DNA of 64,000 bases from Nocardiopsis quinghaiensis (GTDB lineage Bacteria > Actinomycetota > Actinomycetes > Streptosporangiales > Streptosporangiaceae): positions 32,750 through 96,749 of the forward strand of contig NZ_ML703340.1 of assembly GCF_008638365.1 (NCBI RefSeq), written 5' to 3'. Within the stretch, counting starts at the first letter, position 1, and each line of letters starts with the position of its first letter. Under the pieces are notes generated by a model. That model saw nothing but the letters and a program-made list of their open reading frames with translations, was not told the DNA's origin and searched no databases. This document shows positions 52,970 to 60,959 of this stretch, piece after piece. The position numbers and the translations under genes are program-made.

Positions 52970-54181
52970 ATGGCGCCGGTTAGTCACACCAGGGGTCGCA
53001 GGGGCGGACGCGCCGTGCTCGCCGCCGCGGGCGCGGTCGTCGCGCTCGGATCGGCCGGATGCTCCATCGATCTCAGCCACCTGCGCCCAGGGGGCGGGGG
53101 AGAGGAGGAACCCAGCCCCGAAGCCGCGGAGCCGGTCGCCGCCGCCCCGCTCGTGGAGGAGGCCCTGACCAGCCTCGCCGCCTACCCGGCGCTCACCGCC
53201 ACCGGACAGGTCGCCGAGAGCGTCGGTTCCGCCGACGTGCGGGACACCTCCCTGACCGTGGCCGACTCCGGCACGGCCAGCGGCACCGTCCGCGCCAACG
53301 GCATCGAGGCCGAGCTGATCAGCGCCGACAGCAAGCTCTTCATCCGGGCCGCGGAGGACTTCTGGCTCGACCAGGGGGTCTTCAGCCCCGACTTCGACGA
53401 CTTCGACGGCAACTGGGTGCGCGCCTCCACGGCCCAGGCCGGGTTCGACCCGGGTACCACCCTGGCTCCGCCGGAGCTCTCCACCGCCCTGGGGGAGATC
53501 GGCCTGGACTCGGAGGAGGCCGTGGAGGAGAACCTGGACGGCACCCTCACCTACCGGATCGATCTGGCCGGCGAGCACAACCAGATGTGGATCAACGCCG
53601 AGACCAACCAGGTCCAGCGCATCGCCATCGAGGAACTCGTCCCCGAGGAGGCCGAGAGCGGCCCGCAGGTCCGCCTGGACCTCGCCGAGGCCGACACCGC
53701 CGCGGTCGAGGAGCTCTACGACGGCGTCATCGCCACCACGGAGGAGGAGCTGACCGGCTCTCGGGACGCCCGCATCGAGGTGGGTTGGGACGGCAGCCCC
53801 AGCATGGCGTGCGAGGAGGGCCCCGACTGCACCTGGTCCGGTACCGTGCGCGACGCGGGCGGGGACGGCAGCGGCACGGTCACCGTGCGCATGGACGTCA
53901 CCTTCAGCAACGCCGACATCGGCGAGCAGACGTGCGACGACAGCGGCAGCCTGGAGGCGGGCAGCACCCTGGAGCTGTCGTGCGGCGCCAACTACAACAT
54001 CGTCAGCGCCGAACAGCAGACCTACCCCATCGACGGGGAGGCGCAGCTCTCCACGTACGGGCTGACCAGTGGCCAGCAGGAGGAGACGCTGACCGAGCTC
54101 AACGAGCAGCGCGCGACCACCCTGTCGGGAGGCGGCTCTCCCTCCGAGGAGGCGGAAGAAGGGGAGGAGAGCGGCAACTGA
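52970..54181 (+). CDS. putative lipoprotein, LprG/LppX-like
   Basis: 403 residues. A basic N-terminus and hydrophobic segment end in the lipobox GSAGC, with cysteine near residue 31. Residues about 60-265 have the repeated strand pattern of LprG/LppX-type lipid-binding lipoproteins, which is a weak match. The second half carries two cysteine pairs and an Ig-like arrangement, and the last 20 residues are acidic. I do not recognise the exact family. ATG 52970 has GGAGG 4 nt upstream; longer in-frame starts add a non-signal sequence. It takes the place of glnK-glnD in the usual gene order. Confidence 0.6.
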   Translation: MAPVSHTRGRRGGRAVLAAAGAVVALGSAGCSIDLSHLRPGGGGEEEPSPEAAEPVAAAPLVEEALTSLAAYPALTATGQVAESVGSADVRDTSLTVADSGTASGTVRANGIEAELISADSKLFIRAAEDFWLDQGVFSPDFDDFDGNWVRASTAQAGFDPGTTLAPPELSTALGEIGLDSEEAVEENLDGTLTYRIDLAGEHNQMWINAETNQVQRIAIEELVPEEAESGPQVRLDLAEADTAAVEELYDGVIATTEEELTGSRDARIEVGWDGSPSMACEEGPDCTWSGTVRDAGGDGSGTVTVRMDVTFSNADIGEQTCDDSGSLEAGSTLELSCGANYNIVSAEQQTYPIDGEAQLSTYGLTSGQQEETLTELNEQRATTLSGGGSPSEEAEEGEESGN

Positions 54182-54311
54182 CCCTCCCACCGCCCGCGGT
54201 CCCTCCCACCCGTCCCCGTGTACCGACACCTCACCGTCCCGTGATACTCCCGGGCGACGCGGGACGGGTAGGCTGGGAAACCAATTCCGAGACGAAGGAC
54301 TGGCCACACTC

Positions 54312-55907
54312 GTGTTCGAGACGCTTTCCGACCGGCTGACATCGGTCTTCTCCTCGCTGCGCGGCAAGGGGCGCCTGTCCGAGGAGGACATCAACGCGAC
54401 CGCGCGGGAGATCCGTCTCGCGCTGCTGGAGGCGGACGTCGCGCTGCCGGTGGTCCGCGAGTTCATCTCGCGGATCAAGGAGCGCGCGCGGGGCGAGGAG
54501 GTGTCCAAGGCCCTCAACCCGGCACAACAGGTCATCAGGATCGTCAACGAGGAACTGGTCGAGATCCTCGGCGGCGAGACCCGGCAGGTTCGCTTCGCCA
54601 AGAACCCGCCGACCGTGATCATGCTCGCGGGCCTCCAGGGCGCCGGTAAGACCACCCTGGCGGGCAAGCTCGCCAAGTGGATGGCGGCCGACCGCAACAC
54701 CCCGCTGCTGGTCGCCGCCGACCTGCAGCGCCCCAACGCCGTCACGCAGCTGCAGGTGGTCGGTGAGCGCGCCGGGGCCCCCGTGTTCGCGCCGGAGCCC
54801 GGCAACGGCGTCGGCGACCCGGTCCAGGTCGCCCGTGAGTCGGTCGAGCACGCTCGCCGCAACAACCACAACGTGGTGATCATCGACACCGCCGGCCGTC
54901 TCGGTGTGGACAGCGAGCTGATGCAGCAGGCCGCGGACATCCGTGACGCGGTCACTCCCGACGAGATCCTCTTCGTCGTCGACGCGATGATCGGTCAGGA
55001 CGCGGTCAACACCGCGCAGGCCTTCCTCGACGGGGTCGGCTACGACGCGGTGGCGCTGACCAAGCTGGACGGTGACGCGCGCGGTGGCGCGGCCCTGTCC
55101 ATCCGGCACATCACCGGCCGTCCCATCATGTTCGCGTCCACCGGCGAGAAGCTGGAGGACTTCGACCTCTTCCACCCGGACCGGATGGCTTCGCGCATCC
55201 TGGACATGGGTGACGTGCTCACGCTCATCGAGCAGGCGCAGCGCACGTTCGACGAGGCCGAGGTCGAGAAGATGGCCTCGACCATGGCCTCGGACGACGA
55301 CTTCACACTGGACGACTTCCTTCAGCAGATGTCGATGGTCCGCAAGCTCGGCCCGATCGGCAACCTGCTCGGCATGATGCCCGGTATGGGGCAGATGCGC
55401 GATCAGATCGACAACATCGACGACAAGGACCTGGACCGCATCCAGGCGATCATCCAGTCGATGACCCCGGGCGAGCGTTCGAACCCGAAGTCGATCAACG
55501 GTTCGCGCCGTCTGCGTATCGCCAACGGTTCGGGTACGCAGGTCAGCGATGTCAACGGCCTGGTCACCCGCTTCTTCGAGGCGCAGAAGATGATGCGCAA
55601 GATGAAGAACGGCGGCATGCCTGGTATGCCCGGAATGCCGGGTGGTGGTGGCGGTGGCAACCGCAAGAAGGCCAAGGCCCAGGCCAAGAAGGTGAAGAAG
55701 GGCAAGCAGCGCAGCGGCAACCCGATGAAGGCCCGCCAGCAGGAGGCCGAGCGCGCCGCCGAGCGGCAGCGGCGCCAGGAGGAGGGCGGCCAGCAGGCGC
55801 CGCAGCTGCCTCCGGGCCTCGGCGGCGGCGACCAGCCCACGCTCCCGCCCGGCCTCGGTGGCCCCAACATGCCGGACCTGTCGAACTTCAAGTTCCCCAA
55901 GAAGTAG
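54312..55907 (+). CDS. ffh: signal recognition particle protein Ffh
   Basis: 531 residues. NG domain with GLQGAGKTT (107-115), DLQRPNAV, DTAGRLG and TKLDGDARGG; methionine-rich M domain (about 305-450) that binds 4.5S RNA and signal peptides; then a Gly-Met-Pro stretch and an unusually long Lys/Gln/Pro tail of about 80 residues. It binds nascent membrane and secretory proteins. GTG 54312 begins the conserved MFETLSDRL; a TAGGCT box lies about 37 nt upstream. Confidence 0.96.
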   Translation: MFETLSDRLTSVFSSLRGKGRLSEEDINATAREIRLALLEADVALPVVREFISRIKERARGEEVSKALNPAQQVIRIVNEELVEILGGETRQVRFAKNPPTVIMLAGLQGAGKTTLAGKLAKWMAADRNTPLLVAADLQRPNAVTQLQVVGERAGAPVFAPEPGNGVGDPVQVARESVEHARRNNHNVVIIDTAGRLGVDSELMQQAADIRDAVTPDEILFVVDAMIGQDAVNTAQAFLDGVGYDAVALTKLDGDARGGAALSIRHITGRPIMFASTGEKLEDFDLFHPDRMASRILDMGDVLTLIEQAQRTFDEAEVEKMASTMASDDDFTLDDFLQQMSMVRKLGPIGNLLGMMPGMGQMRDQIDNIDDKDLDRIQAIIQSMTPGERSNPKSINGSRRLRIANGSGTQVSDVNGLVTRFFEAQKMMRKMKNGGMPGMPGMPGGGGGGNRKKAKAQAKKVKKGKQRSGNPMKARQQEAERAAERQRRQEEGGQQAPQLPPGLGGGDQPTLPPGLGGPNMPDLSNFKFPKK

Positions 55908-55964
55908 TACGGCCGGCGGTGCTTTCCACCGTCATACGGCGGTCGGAGCGCTACCATGCCTACG

Positions 55965-55995
55965 GCGGCCCGTCCACGTTCCGGGGGCGGGCCGC
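55965..55995 (+). terminator. terminator hairpin after ffh
   Basis: Bases 55965-55975 pair with 55985-55995 (11 bp, one G-U). The 304-bp gap up to rpsP also holds an extended -10-like GGCACAAT at 56071-56078, a candidate rpsP promoter. Confidence 0.5.
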
Positions 55996-56211
55996 TCCCG
56001 GAACCGGGGACGGGGCCCGCTCTCGCCGGGGTGCCCTGCGGTGTCGTGTACAGGGAACCCGTTCGCGTCTGGCACAATGAGTAGTCGACTAACGGTGACG
56101 GGTCAGCCCTCTAACTAGCCCGCCACCCACGTCTGTCCCGCCGGATGCCACAACCCCACGTGGTTTCACCGACGGGCGCCTCACACCGTTAATCGGGAGA
56201 AGACCACTCCA

Positions 56212-56715
56212 GTGGCTGTCAAACTGAAGCTCAAGCGTATGGGCAAGATCCGTACGCCCCAGTACCGCATCATCGTCGCCGACGCCCGCAACAAGCGCGA
56301 TGGCAGGGCGATCGAGGAGATCGGCAAGTACCACCCCAAGGAGCACCCGAGCCTCATCGAGGTCGACTCCGAGCGGGCCCAGTACTGGCTGTCCGTGGGC
56401 GCCCAGCCCTCCGACGCGGTCAAGGTCCTCCTTCGCAAGACCGGTGACTGGCAGAAGTTCAAGGGCCTGCCCGCCCCGGCTCCGCTCCAGGTCGCCGAGG
56501 CCAAGGACCCCGAGGCCAAGGAGGCCGCCTTCCAGGCCGCGCTGAAGGAGCTCGTGCTCCCCGGCGCCGAGGGCAAGGGCAAGGCCAGGAAGTCCGAGAA
56601 GAAGACGGACAAGGCTGACAAGGCTGACAAGGCGGACAAGCCTGAGAAGGCTGAGAAGGCGGAGAAGCCCGCCGAGACCGCCCCGGCCGAGAAGAAGTCC
56701 GAGGGCGAGGCCTGA
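56212..56715 (+). CDS. rpsP: 30S ribosomal protein S16
   Basis: 167 residues. The first 85 form normal S16 ([20 protein letters not shown], then IEEIGKYHP). The C-terminal half is an extension of Lys, Ala, Asp and Glu built on a tandem repeat, longer than in most bacteria but seen in actinomycetes in shorter form. GTG 56212 has GGGAGAAG upstream. khpA starts one base after its stop. Confidence 0.96.
   Translation: MAVKLKLKRMGKIRTPQYRIIVADARNKRDGRAIEEIGKYHPKEHPSLIEVDSERAQYWLSVGAQPSDAVKVLLRKTGDWQKFKGLPAPAPLQVAEAKDPEAKEAAFQAALKELVLPGAEGKGKARKSEKKTDKADKADKADKPEKAEKAEKPAETAPAEKKSEGEA
56608..56670 (+). repeat. coding 9-bp tandem repeat in rpsP
   Basis: Seven units of GACAAGGCT or close variants (GAGAAGGCG, GAGAAGCCC) encode repeated Asp/Glu-Lys-Ala/Pro triplets in the S16 tail. 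Such arrays can change length by slippage. Confidence 0.8.
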
Positions 56716-56716
56716 C

Positions 56717-56959
56717 GTGCTGGAAGAGGCGCTTGAGCACCTCGTGAAGGGGATCGTTGCGAACTCCGACGACGTCCAGGTGAGAGCCAAGAGGCTCCGC
56801 AAGGGCAAAGTCCTGGAGGTCCGGGTCCATCCCGACGACCTGGGCAAGGTGATCGGCCGCAACGGCCGCACCGCCAAGGCACTGAGGACCGTCATCGGCT
56901 CCCTGGCCGGGGGCCGCTACGTCCGCGTGGACCTGTTGGACCTGCACGAAGTGCGCTGA
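56717..56959 (+). CDS. khpA: KH-domain RNA-binding protein KhpA
   Basis: 80 residues, a single KH domain with the GxxG loop IGRNGRT. KhpA works with KhpB as a broad RNA-binding pair affecting translation and cell division in Gram-positives. GTG 56717 is one base after the rpsP stop, so the genes are translationally coupled. Confidence 0.94.
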   Translation: MLEEALEHLVKGIVANSDDVQVRAKRLRKGKVLEVRVHPDDLGKVIGRNGRTAKALRTVIGSLAGGRYVRVDLLDLHEVR

Positions 56960-56969
56960 CGCGCCTCCT

Positions 56970-57038
56970 GGGGCGCCGATCACGAACGGTCGGCGCCCCG
57001 CAGCCGTGCCCGGGGCCCCAAGCCCCGGGCACGGTTTT
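56970..57038 (+). terminator. tandem terminators between khpA and rimM
   Basis: Two perfect hairpins in a row: 56970-56979 with 56990-56999 (10 bp), then 57004-57016 with 57022-57034 (13 bp) followed by TTTT at 57035-57038. The second is a full intrinsic terminator. Confidence 0.8.
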
Positions 57039-57086
57039 CTCTCCACGCCCCGGCGAGCACGGGACGGACGAAGGACGGGAGTTCCC

Positions 57087-57599
57087 ATGCGACTCGTTGT
57101 CGGTCGGATCGGCCGCGCGCACGGCATCCGCGGTGACGTCGCCGTCGACGTGCGCACGGACGACCCGGAGGCGCGGTTCACCGACGGCGCCGTACTGGAG
57201 ACCGACCCGGCCGGGGCCGGTCCGCTGACGGTCTCCTCCGTCCGCCGCCACAGCGGCCGCCTGCTGGTGCGCTTCAAGGGCGTGTCCGGCCGTGACGCCG
57301 CCGAGAAGCTGCGCGGCACCCTCCTGTTCGTGGACTCCGCCGACATCGCCCCCCTGGACGATCCGGACGAGTTCCACGACCACGAACTCATCGGCCTGAC
57401 CGCGGTCACCACCGACGGCGATCCGGTCGGCACGGTGGAGGACGTCCTCCACCACGCGCAGGACGTCCTGGTCCTCACCACCCCCGAGGGCGGCGAGGTC
57501 CTCGTGCCCTTCGTGGCCGCCCTCGTCCCCGAGGTCGACGCGGCCGGGGGCCGGATCGTCCTGGACCCCCCGCCCGGCCTGCTCGACCTCGCCGACTGA
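57087..57599 (+). CDS. rimM: ribosome maturation factor RimM
   Basis: 170 residues. N-terminal RimM domain begins [17 protein letters not shown]; a PRC-barrel domain fills the C-terminal half. Binds S19 during 30S head assembly. ATG 57087 has GGGAG 5 nt upstream; an upstream in-frame GTG (57006) overlaps the terminator. trmD follows after 11 bases. Confidence 0.95.
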   Translation: MRLVVGRIGRAHGIRGDVAVDVRTDDPEARFTDGAVLETDPAGAGPLTVSSVRRHSGRLLVRFKGVSGRDAAEKLRGTLLFVDSADIAPLDDPDEFHDHELIGLTAVTTDGDPVGTVEDVLHHAQDVLVLTTPEGGEVLVPFVAALVPEVDAAGGRIVLDPPPGLLDLAD

Positions 57600-57610
57600 A
57601 GGGGCGCGCC

Positions 57611-58375
57611 GTGCGTATCGACATCATCAGCATCTTCCCCGACTACTTCGGCCCCCTGGACCTGTCCCTGATCGGCAGGGCGCGCGTCTCCGGGCTGCTC
57701 GACGTGCGCGTGCACGACCTGCGCGCATGGACGCACGACCGGCACAACACCGTGGACGACACCCCCTACGGCGGTGGCCCCGGCATGGTCATGAAGCCCG
57801 AGCCGTGGGGCGAGGCACTCGACGAGGTCCTGGCGGACGGGCCCGCGCGGCTGATCCTGCCCACCCCCAGCGGCCGCCCGTTCCGGCAGGCCGACGCCGA
57901 GCGCCTGGCCAAGGAGGAGCGCCTGGTCTTCGGGTGCGGCCGCTACGAGGGCATCGACTCCCGGGTCGCGGCGGACGCGGTGGACCGGATGCCCGTCGAG
58001 GAGGTCAGCATCGGCGACTACGTGCTCAACGGCGGCGAGTCCGCCACGCTGGTGATGGTCGAGGCGATCACCCGTCTGCTGCCGGGTGTGCTGGGGAACA
58101 CGGAGTCGGCCGTGCAGGACTCCTTCGCCTCCGGCGGCATGGAGAACCTGGTGGAGGGGCCGGTCTACACCAAGCCCGGCACCTGGCGCGGACGGGAGGT
58201 ACCCCCGGTGCTGCTGTCGGGCAACCACGGCGCCGTGGACCGCTGGCGCCGTGACCAGGCACTGCGCAGGACCGCGCGCAACCGCCCCGACCTGGTCGAC
58301 GCGCTGCCGGAGGAGGTCCTGGACCGGCGCGACCGCGAGGTCATCGCGGAGGAGACCGTTCGAGACGCCACCTGA
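57611..58375 (+). CDS. trmD: tRNA (guanine(37)-N(1))-methyltransferase
   Basis: 254 residues. SPOUT-fold enzyme that methylates G37 of tRNAs. [34 protein letters not shown] and [11 protein letters not shown] (trefoil-knot SAM site) are complete. GTG 57611 is 11 bases after rimM. The long-standing rpsP-rimM-trmD-rplS order is kept. Confidence 0.97.
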   Translation: MRIDIISIFPDYFGPLDLSLIGRARVSGLLDVRVHDLRAWTHDRHNTVDDTPYGGGPGMVMKPEPWGEALDEVLADGPARLILPTPSGRPFRQADAERLAKEERLVFGCGRYEGIDSRVAADAVDRMPVEEVSIGDYVLNGGESATLVMVEAITRLLPGVLGNTESAVQDSFASGGMENLVEGPVYTKPGTWRGREVPPVLLSGNHGAVDRWRRDQALRRTARNRPDLVDALPEEVLDRRDREVIAEETVRDAT

Positions 58376-58558
58376 GGTATGGCAAACTGGGTGGGTTCCC
58401 CCCAGGTGATCGGCGGCATCCGCATGCCGGCGGTACGACGTCGGCCTCTGTGACGGTCACCCGGGCGGTTCGAAAGTCCAGACCCACAAGGGCCCTCGCC
58501 CGCGCACCCCTCCCCGCCGGGGACAGGACGCGGAGCGCTACCGATGAGGATTCGCGAG

Positions 58559-58903
58559 ATGCACACCGCCATTCAGGAGCTGGAGAAGGCCCAGCTGCGT
58601 TCCGACGTCCCGGACTTCCGTCCGGGTGACACCCTCAACGTCCACGTCCGTGTGACCGAGGGCAACCGTACCCGTGTCCAGGTCTTCAAGGGCGTTGTCA
58701 TCCGCCGCCAGGGATCGGGCAGCCGCGAGACCTTCACCATCCGCAAGGTGAGCTACGGCGTGGGCGTGGAGCGCACCTTCCCGATCCACACCCCGGCCGT
58801 CGAGAAGTACGAGGTCGCCGCCCGCGGCCGCGTGCGTCGCGCCAAGCTGTACTACCTGCGTGAGCTGCGGGGCAAGGCCGCCCGCATCCGCGAGCGCCGC
58901 TAG
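58559..58903 (+). CDS. rplS: 50S ribosomal protein L19
   Basis: 114 residues. [20 protein letters not shown], then [12 protein letters not shown] and [14 protein letters not shown] are diagnostic for L19 at the 30S-50S interface. ATG 58559 matches homologues, while ATG 58544 is in frame with GGAG about 8 nt upstream and would add five residues. The 168-183 bp gap after trmD may hold a separate promoter. Confidence 0.95.
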   Translation: MHTAIQELEKAQLRSDVPDFRPGDTLNVHVRVTEGNRTRVQVFKGVVIRRQGSGSRETFTIRKVSYGVGVERTFPIHTPAVEKYEVAARGRVRRAKLYYLRELRGKAARIRERR

Positions 58904-58969
58904 AGGCCGCGGACCCTCACACGCGCTTTTCACGGGTCGAAACCCTCCGCTCCCGGCAGGGGCGCGGTA

Positions 58970-58975
58970 TAGGCT
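58970..58975 (+). promoter_or_regulatory. -10 box of lepB, possible leaderless start
   Basis: TAGGCT (within TATAGGCT) ends 8 nt before the ATG at 58984; no Shine-Dalgarno sequence is present. Confidence 0.45.
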
Positions 58976-58983
58976 TCGACTCG

Positions 58984-59862
58984 ATGAGCAAAGACGAGAG
59001 GGACTTCGGCGCGGACGGGGCCCAGGACGAGGATCCCGCCCGGTCCGGCCCGGAGGAGCACAGCTCCACCACTGGCTCCCGAGAGCACGAGCTCTCGGGA
59101 GCCAGCGGTGTCTCCGAAGCCGGGGGCCAGGAGCCAGAGGAGAAGGCGGACGACCAGATGAGCAAGTCCCAGAGCAGCGAGAAGAAGCAGGGGTCGTTCT
59201 GGAAGGAACTCCCCGTCCTGGTCGTGATCGCCCTGGTGTTGGCGTTCGTGATCAGGACCTGGCTGGTGCAGGCCTTCTACATTCCCTCCTCCTCGATGGA
59301 GAACACGCTGCTCATCGGGGACCGCGTGCTCGTCAACAAGGTCGTCTACCAGCTCCGCGACATCGAGCGCGGTGAGGTGGTCGTCTTCGACGGCGACGGG
59401 TCGTGGGACGATCCGAACATGGTCTCGGTCCCCGAGCCCGCCAACCCGGTCTCCGGCGCGTTCACCTGGGTGCAGCAGCAGCTGGGAGCGGCGCCCACGG
59501 GCAAGGAGTACATCAAACGGGTCATCGGTCTTCCCGGAGACACCGTGGAGTGCTGCGACGAGCAGAACCGCGTCCTGGTCAACGGCGTGCCCCTGGAGGA
59601 GGAGGCCTACCTCTACCCGGGCAGCGTGGCCAGCCACACCGAGTTCGGGCCGATCGAGGTGCCCGAGGGACACCTGTGGCTGATGGGTGACCACCGGTCG
59701 ATCTCCGCCGACTCGCGGATGAACCAGAACAACCCCGGCGGCGGCGCGGTTCCCGTCGACCACGTGGTGGGCCGGGCGTTCGTGATCATCTGGCCGCTCA
59801 GCCAGGTCGGCTCCCTGGGCGCCCCGGACGCCTTCGAGGAACTCGACACCGAGAGCGGATGA
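58984..59862 (+). CDS. lepB: type I signal peptidase
   Basis: 292 residues. An acidic, disordered cytoplasmic N-terminus of about 72 residues precedes one membrane helix (about 75-95). Catalytic S104 lies in PSSSMENT and the general base K178 in YIKRVIGLPGD; LMGDHRSISADSR completes the active-site box. It removes signal peptides on the outer face of the membrane. ATG 58984 sits at leaderless distance from a TATAGGCT box; an in-frame ATG at 59158 would shorten it to about 234 residues. A perfect 15-bp hairpin lies in the N-terminal coding part. Confidence 0.93.
   Translation: MSKDERDFGADGAQDEDPARSGPEEHSSTTGSREHELSGASGVSEAGGQEPEEKADDQMSKSQSSEKKQGSFWKELPVLVVIALVLAFVIRTWLVQAFYIPSSSMENTLLIGDRVLVNKVVYQLRDIERGEVVVFDGDGSWDDPNMVSVPEPANPVSGAFTWVQQQLGAAPTGKEYIKRVIGLPGDTVECCDEQNRVLVNGVPLEEEAYLYPGSVASHTEFGPIEVPEGHLWLMGDHRSISADSRMNQNNPGGGAVPVDHVVGRAFVIIWPLSQVGSLGAPDAFEELDTESG
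59072..59105 (+). repeat. perfect 15-bp inverted repeat inside lepB
   Basis: Bases 59072-59086 are exactly complementary to 59091-59105 with a 4-base loop ACGA. The sequence lies within the disordered N-terminal region and encodes SREHELSGA. No T run follows. Confidence 0.85.
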
Positions 59863-60153
59863 CGCTTCGACCGCGTCCGAACAGGCGCGTTCCGTCCGGC
59901 GGGCCCCGCTCCGCGGAGCGCCTCCGAGACGGTCGGCCCGGCGGCGCCGGCGGCGTGCGACGGACGATCCGCCAAGGAAATCCGTCCGGCGGAGTACACA
60001 GGCCGCTTCCGTGACGCATGATGGACTTGGACCGCATGGGCGTCCCCCGAAGCCATGGGGCCGCCGTCGACCGGGAACACCGCGCGGCGGCGGTGCCCAG
60101 TGAAAGGGACCGGCACACCACGACCGGAGAGTGCGACGAAAGCGAGCGCGTGG

Positions 60154-60483
60154 ATGAGTTCTGAGGACCTGGAGAAATACGAGGCCGAGATGGAGCTCCA
60201 GCTCTATCGCGAGTACCGGGACGTCGTCGGTCTGTTCAGCTACGTGGTGGAGACCGAGCGGCGGTTCTACCTCACCAACCACGTCGACCTCCAGCCGCGT
60301 TCGACCGAGAACGGGGAGATGTACTTCGAGGTCGTGATGGAGGACGCCTGGGTCTGGGACATGTACCGCCCGGCCAGGTTCGTCCGCAACGTGCGCGTGG
60401 TGACGTTCAAGGACGTCAACGTCGAGGAGATCACCAAGGCCGACCTGGAGATGCCGCCTCCCGACGGGGGCGGCCAGGGCTGA
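60154..60483 (+). CDS. DUF2469 family protein
   Basis: 109 residues, beginning MSSEDLEKYEAEMELQLYRE, with YVVETERRFYLTNHVDL and WVWDMYRPARFVRNVRVVTF in the middle. Highly conserved in actinobacteria at this locus (after lepB, before yraN), function unknown. The ribosome binding site is weak; ATG 60154 is set by similarity. The 291-bp gap before it has no gene; in mycobacteria rnhB sits there. Confidence 0.88.
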   Translation: MSSEDLEKYEAEMELQLYREYRDVVGLFSYVVETERRFYLTNHVDLQPRSTENGEMYFEVVMEDAWVWDMYRPARFVRNVRVVTFKDVNVEEITKADLEMPPPDGGGQG

Positions 60484-60593
60484 GCGGCGCCGGGCACCCG
60501 CGGGACGGCCCGGCCCCGGTTGTCCACAGGACGGAACTCGCTCTGGCGCGGTGACCGGCGATCACCGACCGTGGTAGCGGGAGGTGGTCGACC

Positions 60594-60959
60594 TTGGACC
60601 GGTGGGCCGAGTACCGAAGGACACTGGGCGGCCGCGGCGAGGACCTCGCCGCGGCCTTCCTCCGACGAGCCGGGATGCGGGTGCTCGCCCGCAACTGGCG
60701 CACCCCCGCGGGGGAGATCGACATCGTGGCCCGGGACGGCCCCGTCCTGGTCGTCGCCGAGGTCAAGACCCGCACCTCCGTCCGGTACGGACACCCGGTG
60801 GAGGCCATCACCCCCGGCAAGCGGCGCCGCCTGCGCCGCCTCGGACGCGCCTGGGCGGTCCGGCACCGGGTCCCCGTCCGCCCCCTGAGGGTGGACGGTG
60901 TGTGCGTCCTCGTCAGCGGCGGCCGGGTGTTCGTCTCCCACGAGCGGGGGATGTCATGA
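60594..60959 (+). CDS. YraN/UPF0102 family protein
   Basis: 121 residues. Restriction-endonuclease-like fold: GRGEDLAAAFLRRAGMRVLARNWR, GEIDIVARD and VAEVKTRTS carry the conserved E/D-x-K nuclease-like residues. Function unproven, possibly DNA processing. TTG 60594 with GGGAGG about 9 nt upstream. Its stop overlaps the next start (ATGA), so the two are coupled. Confidence 0.88.
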   Translation: MDRWAEYRRTLGGRGEDLAAAFLRRAGMRVLARNWRTPAGEIDIVARDGPVLVVAEVKTRTSVRYGHPVEAITPGKRRRLRRLGRAWAVRHRVPVRPLRVDGVCVLVSGGRVFVSHERGMS

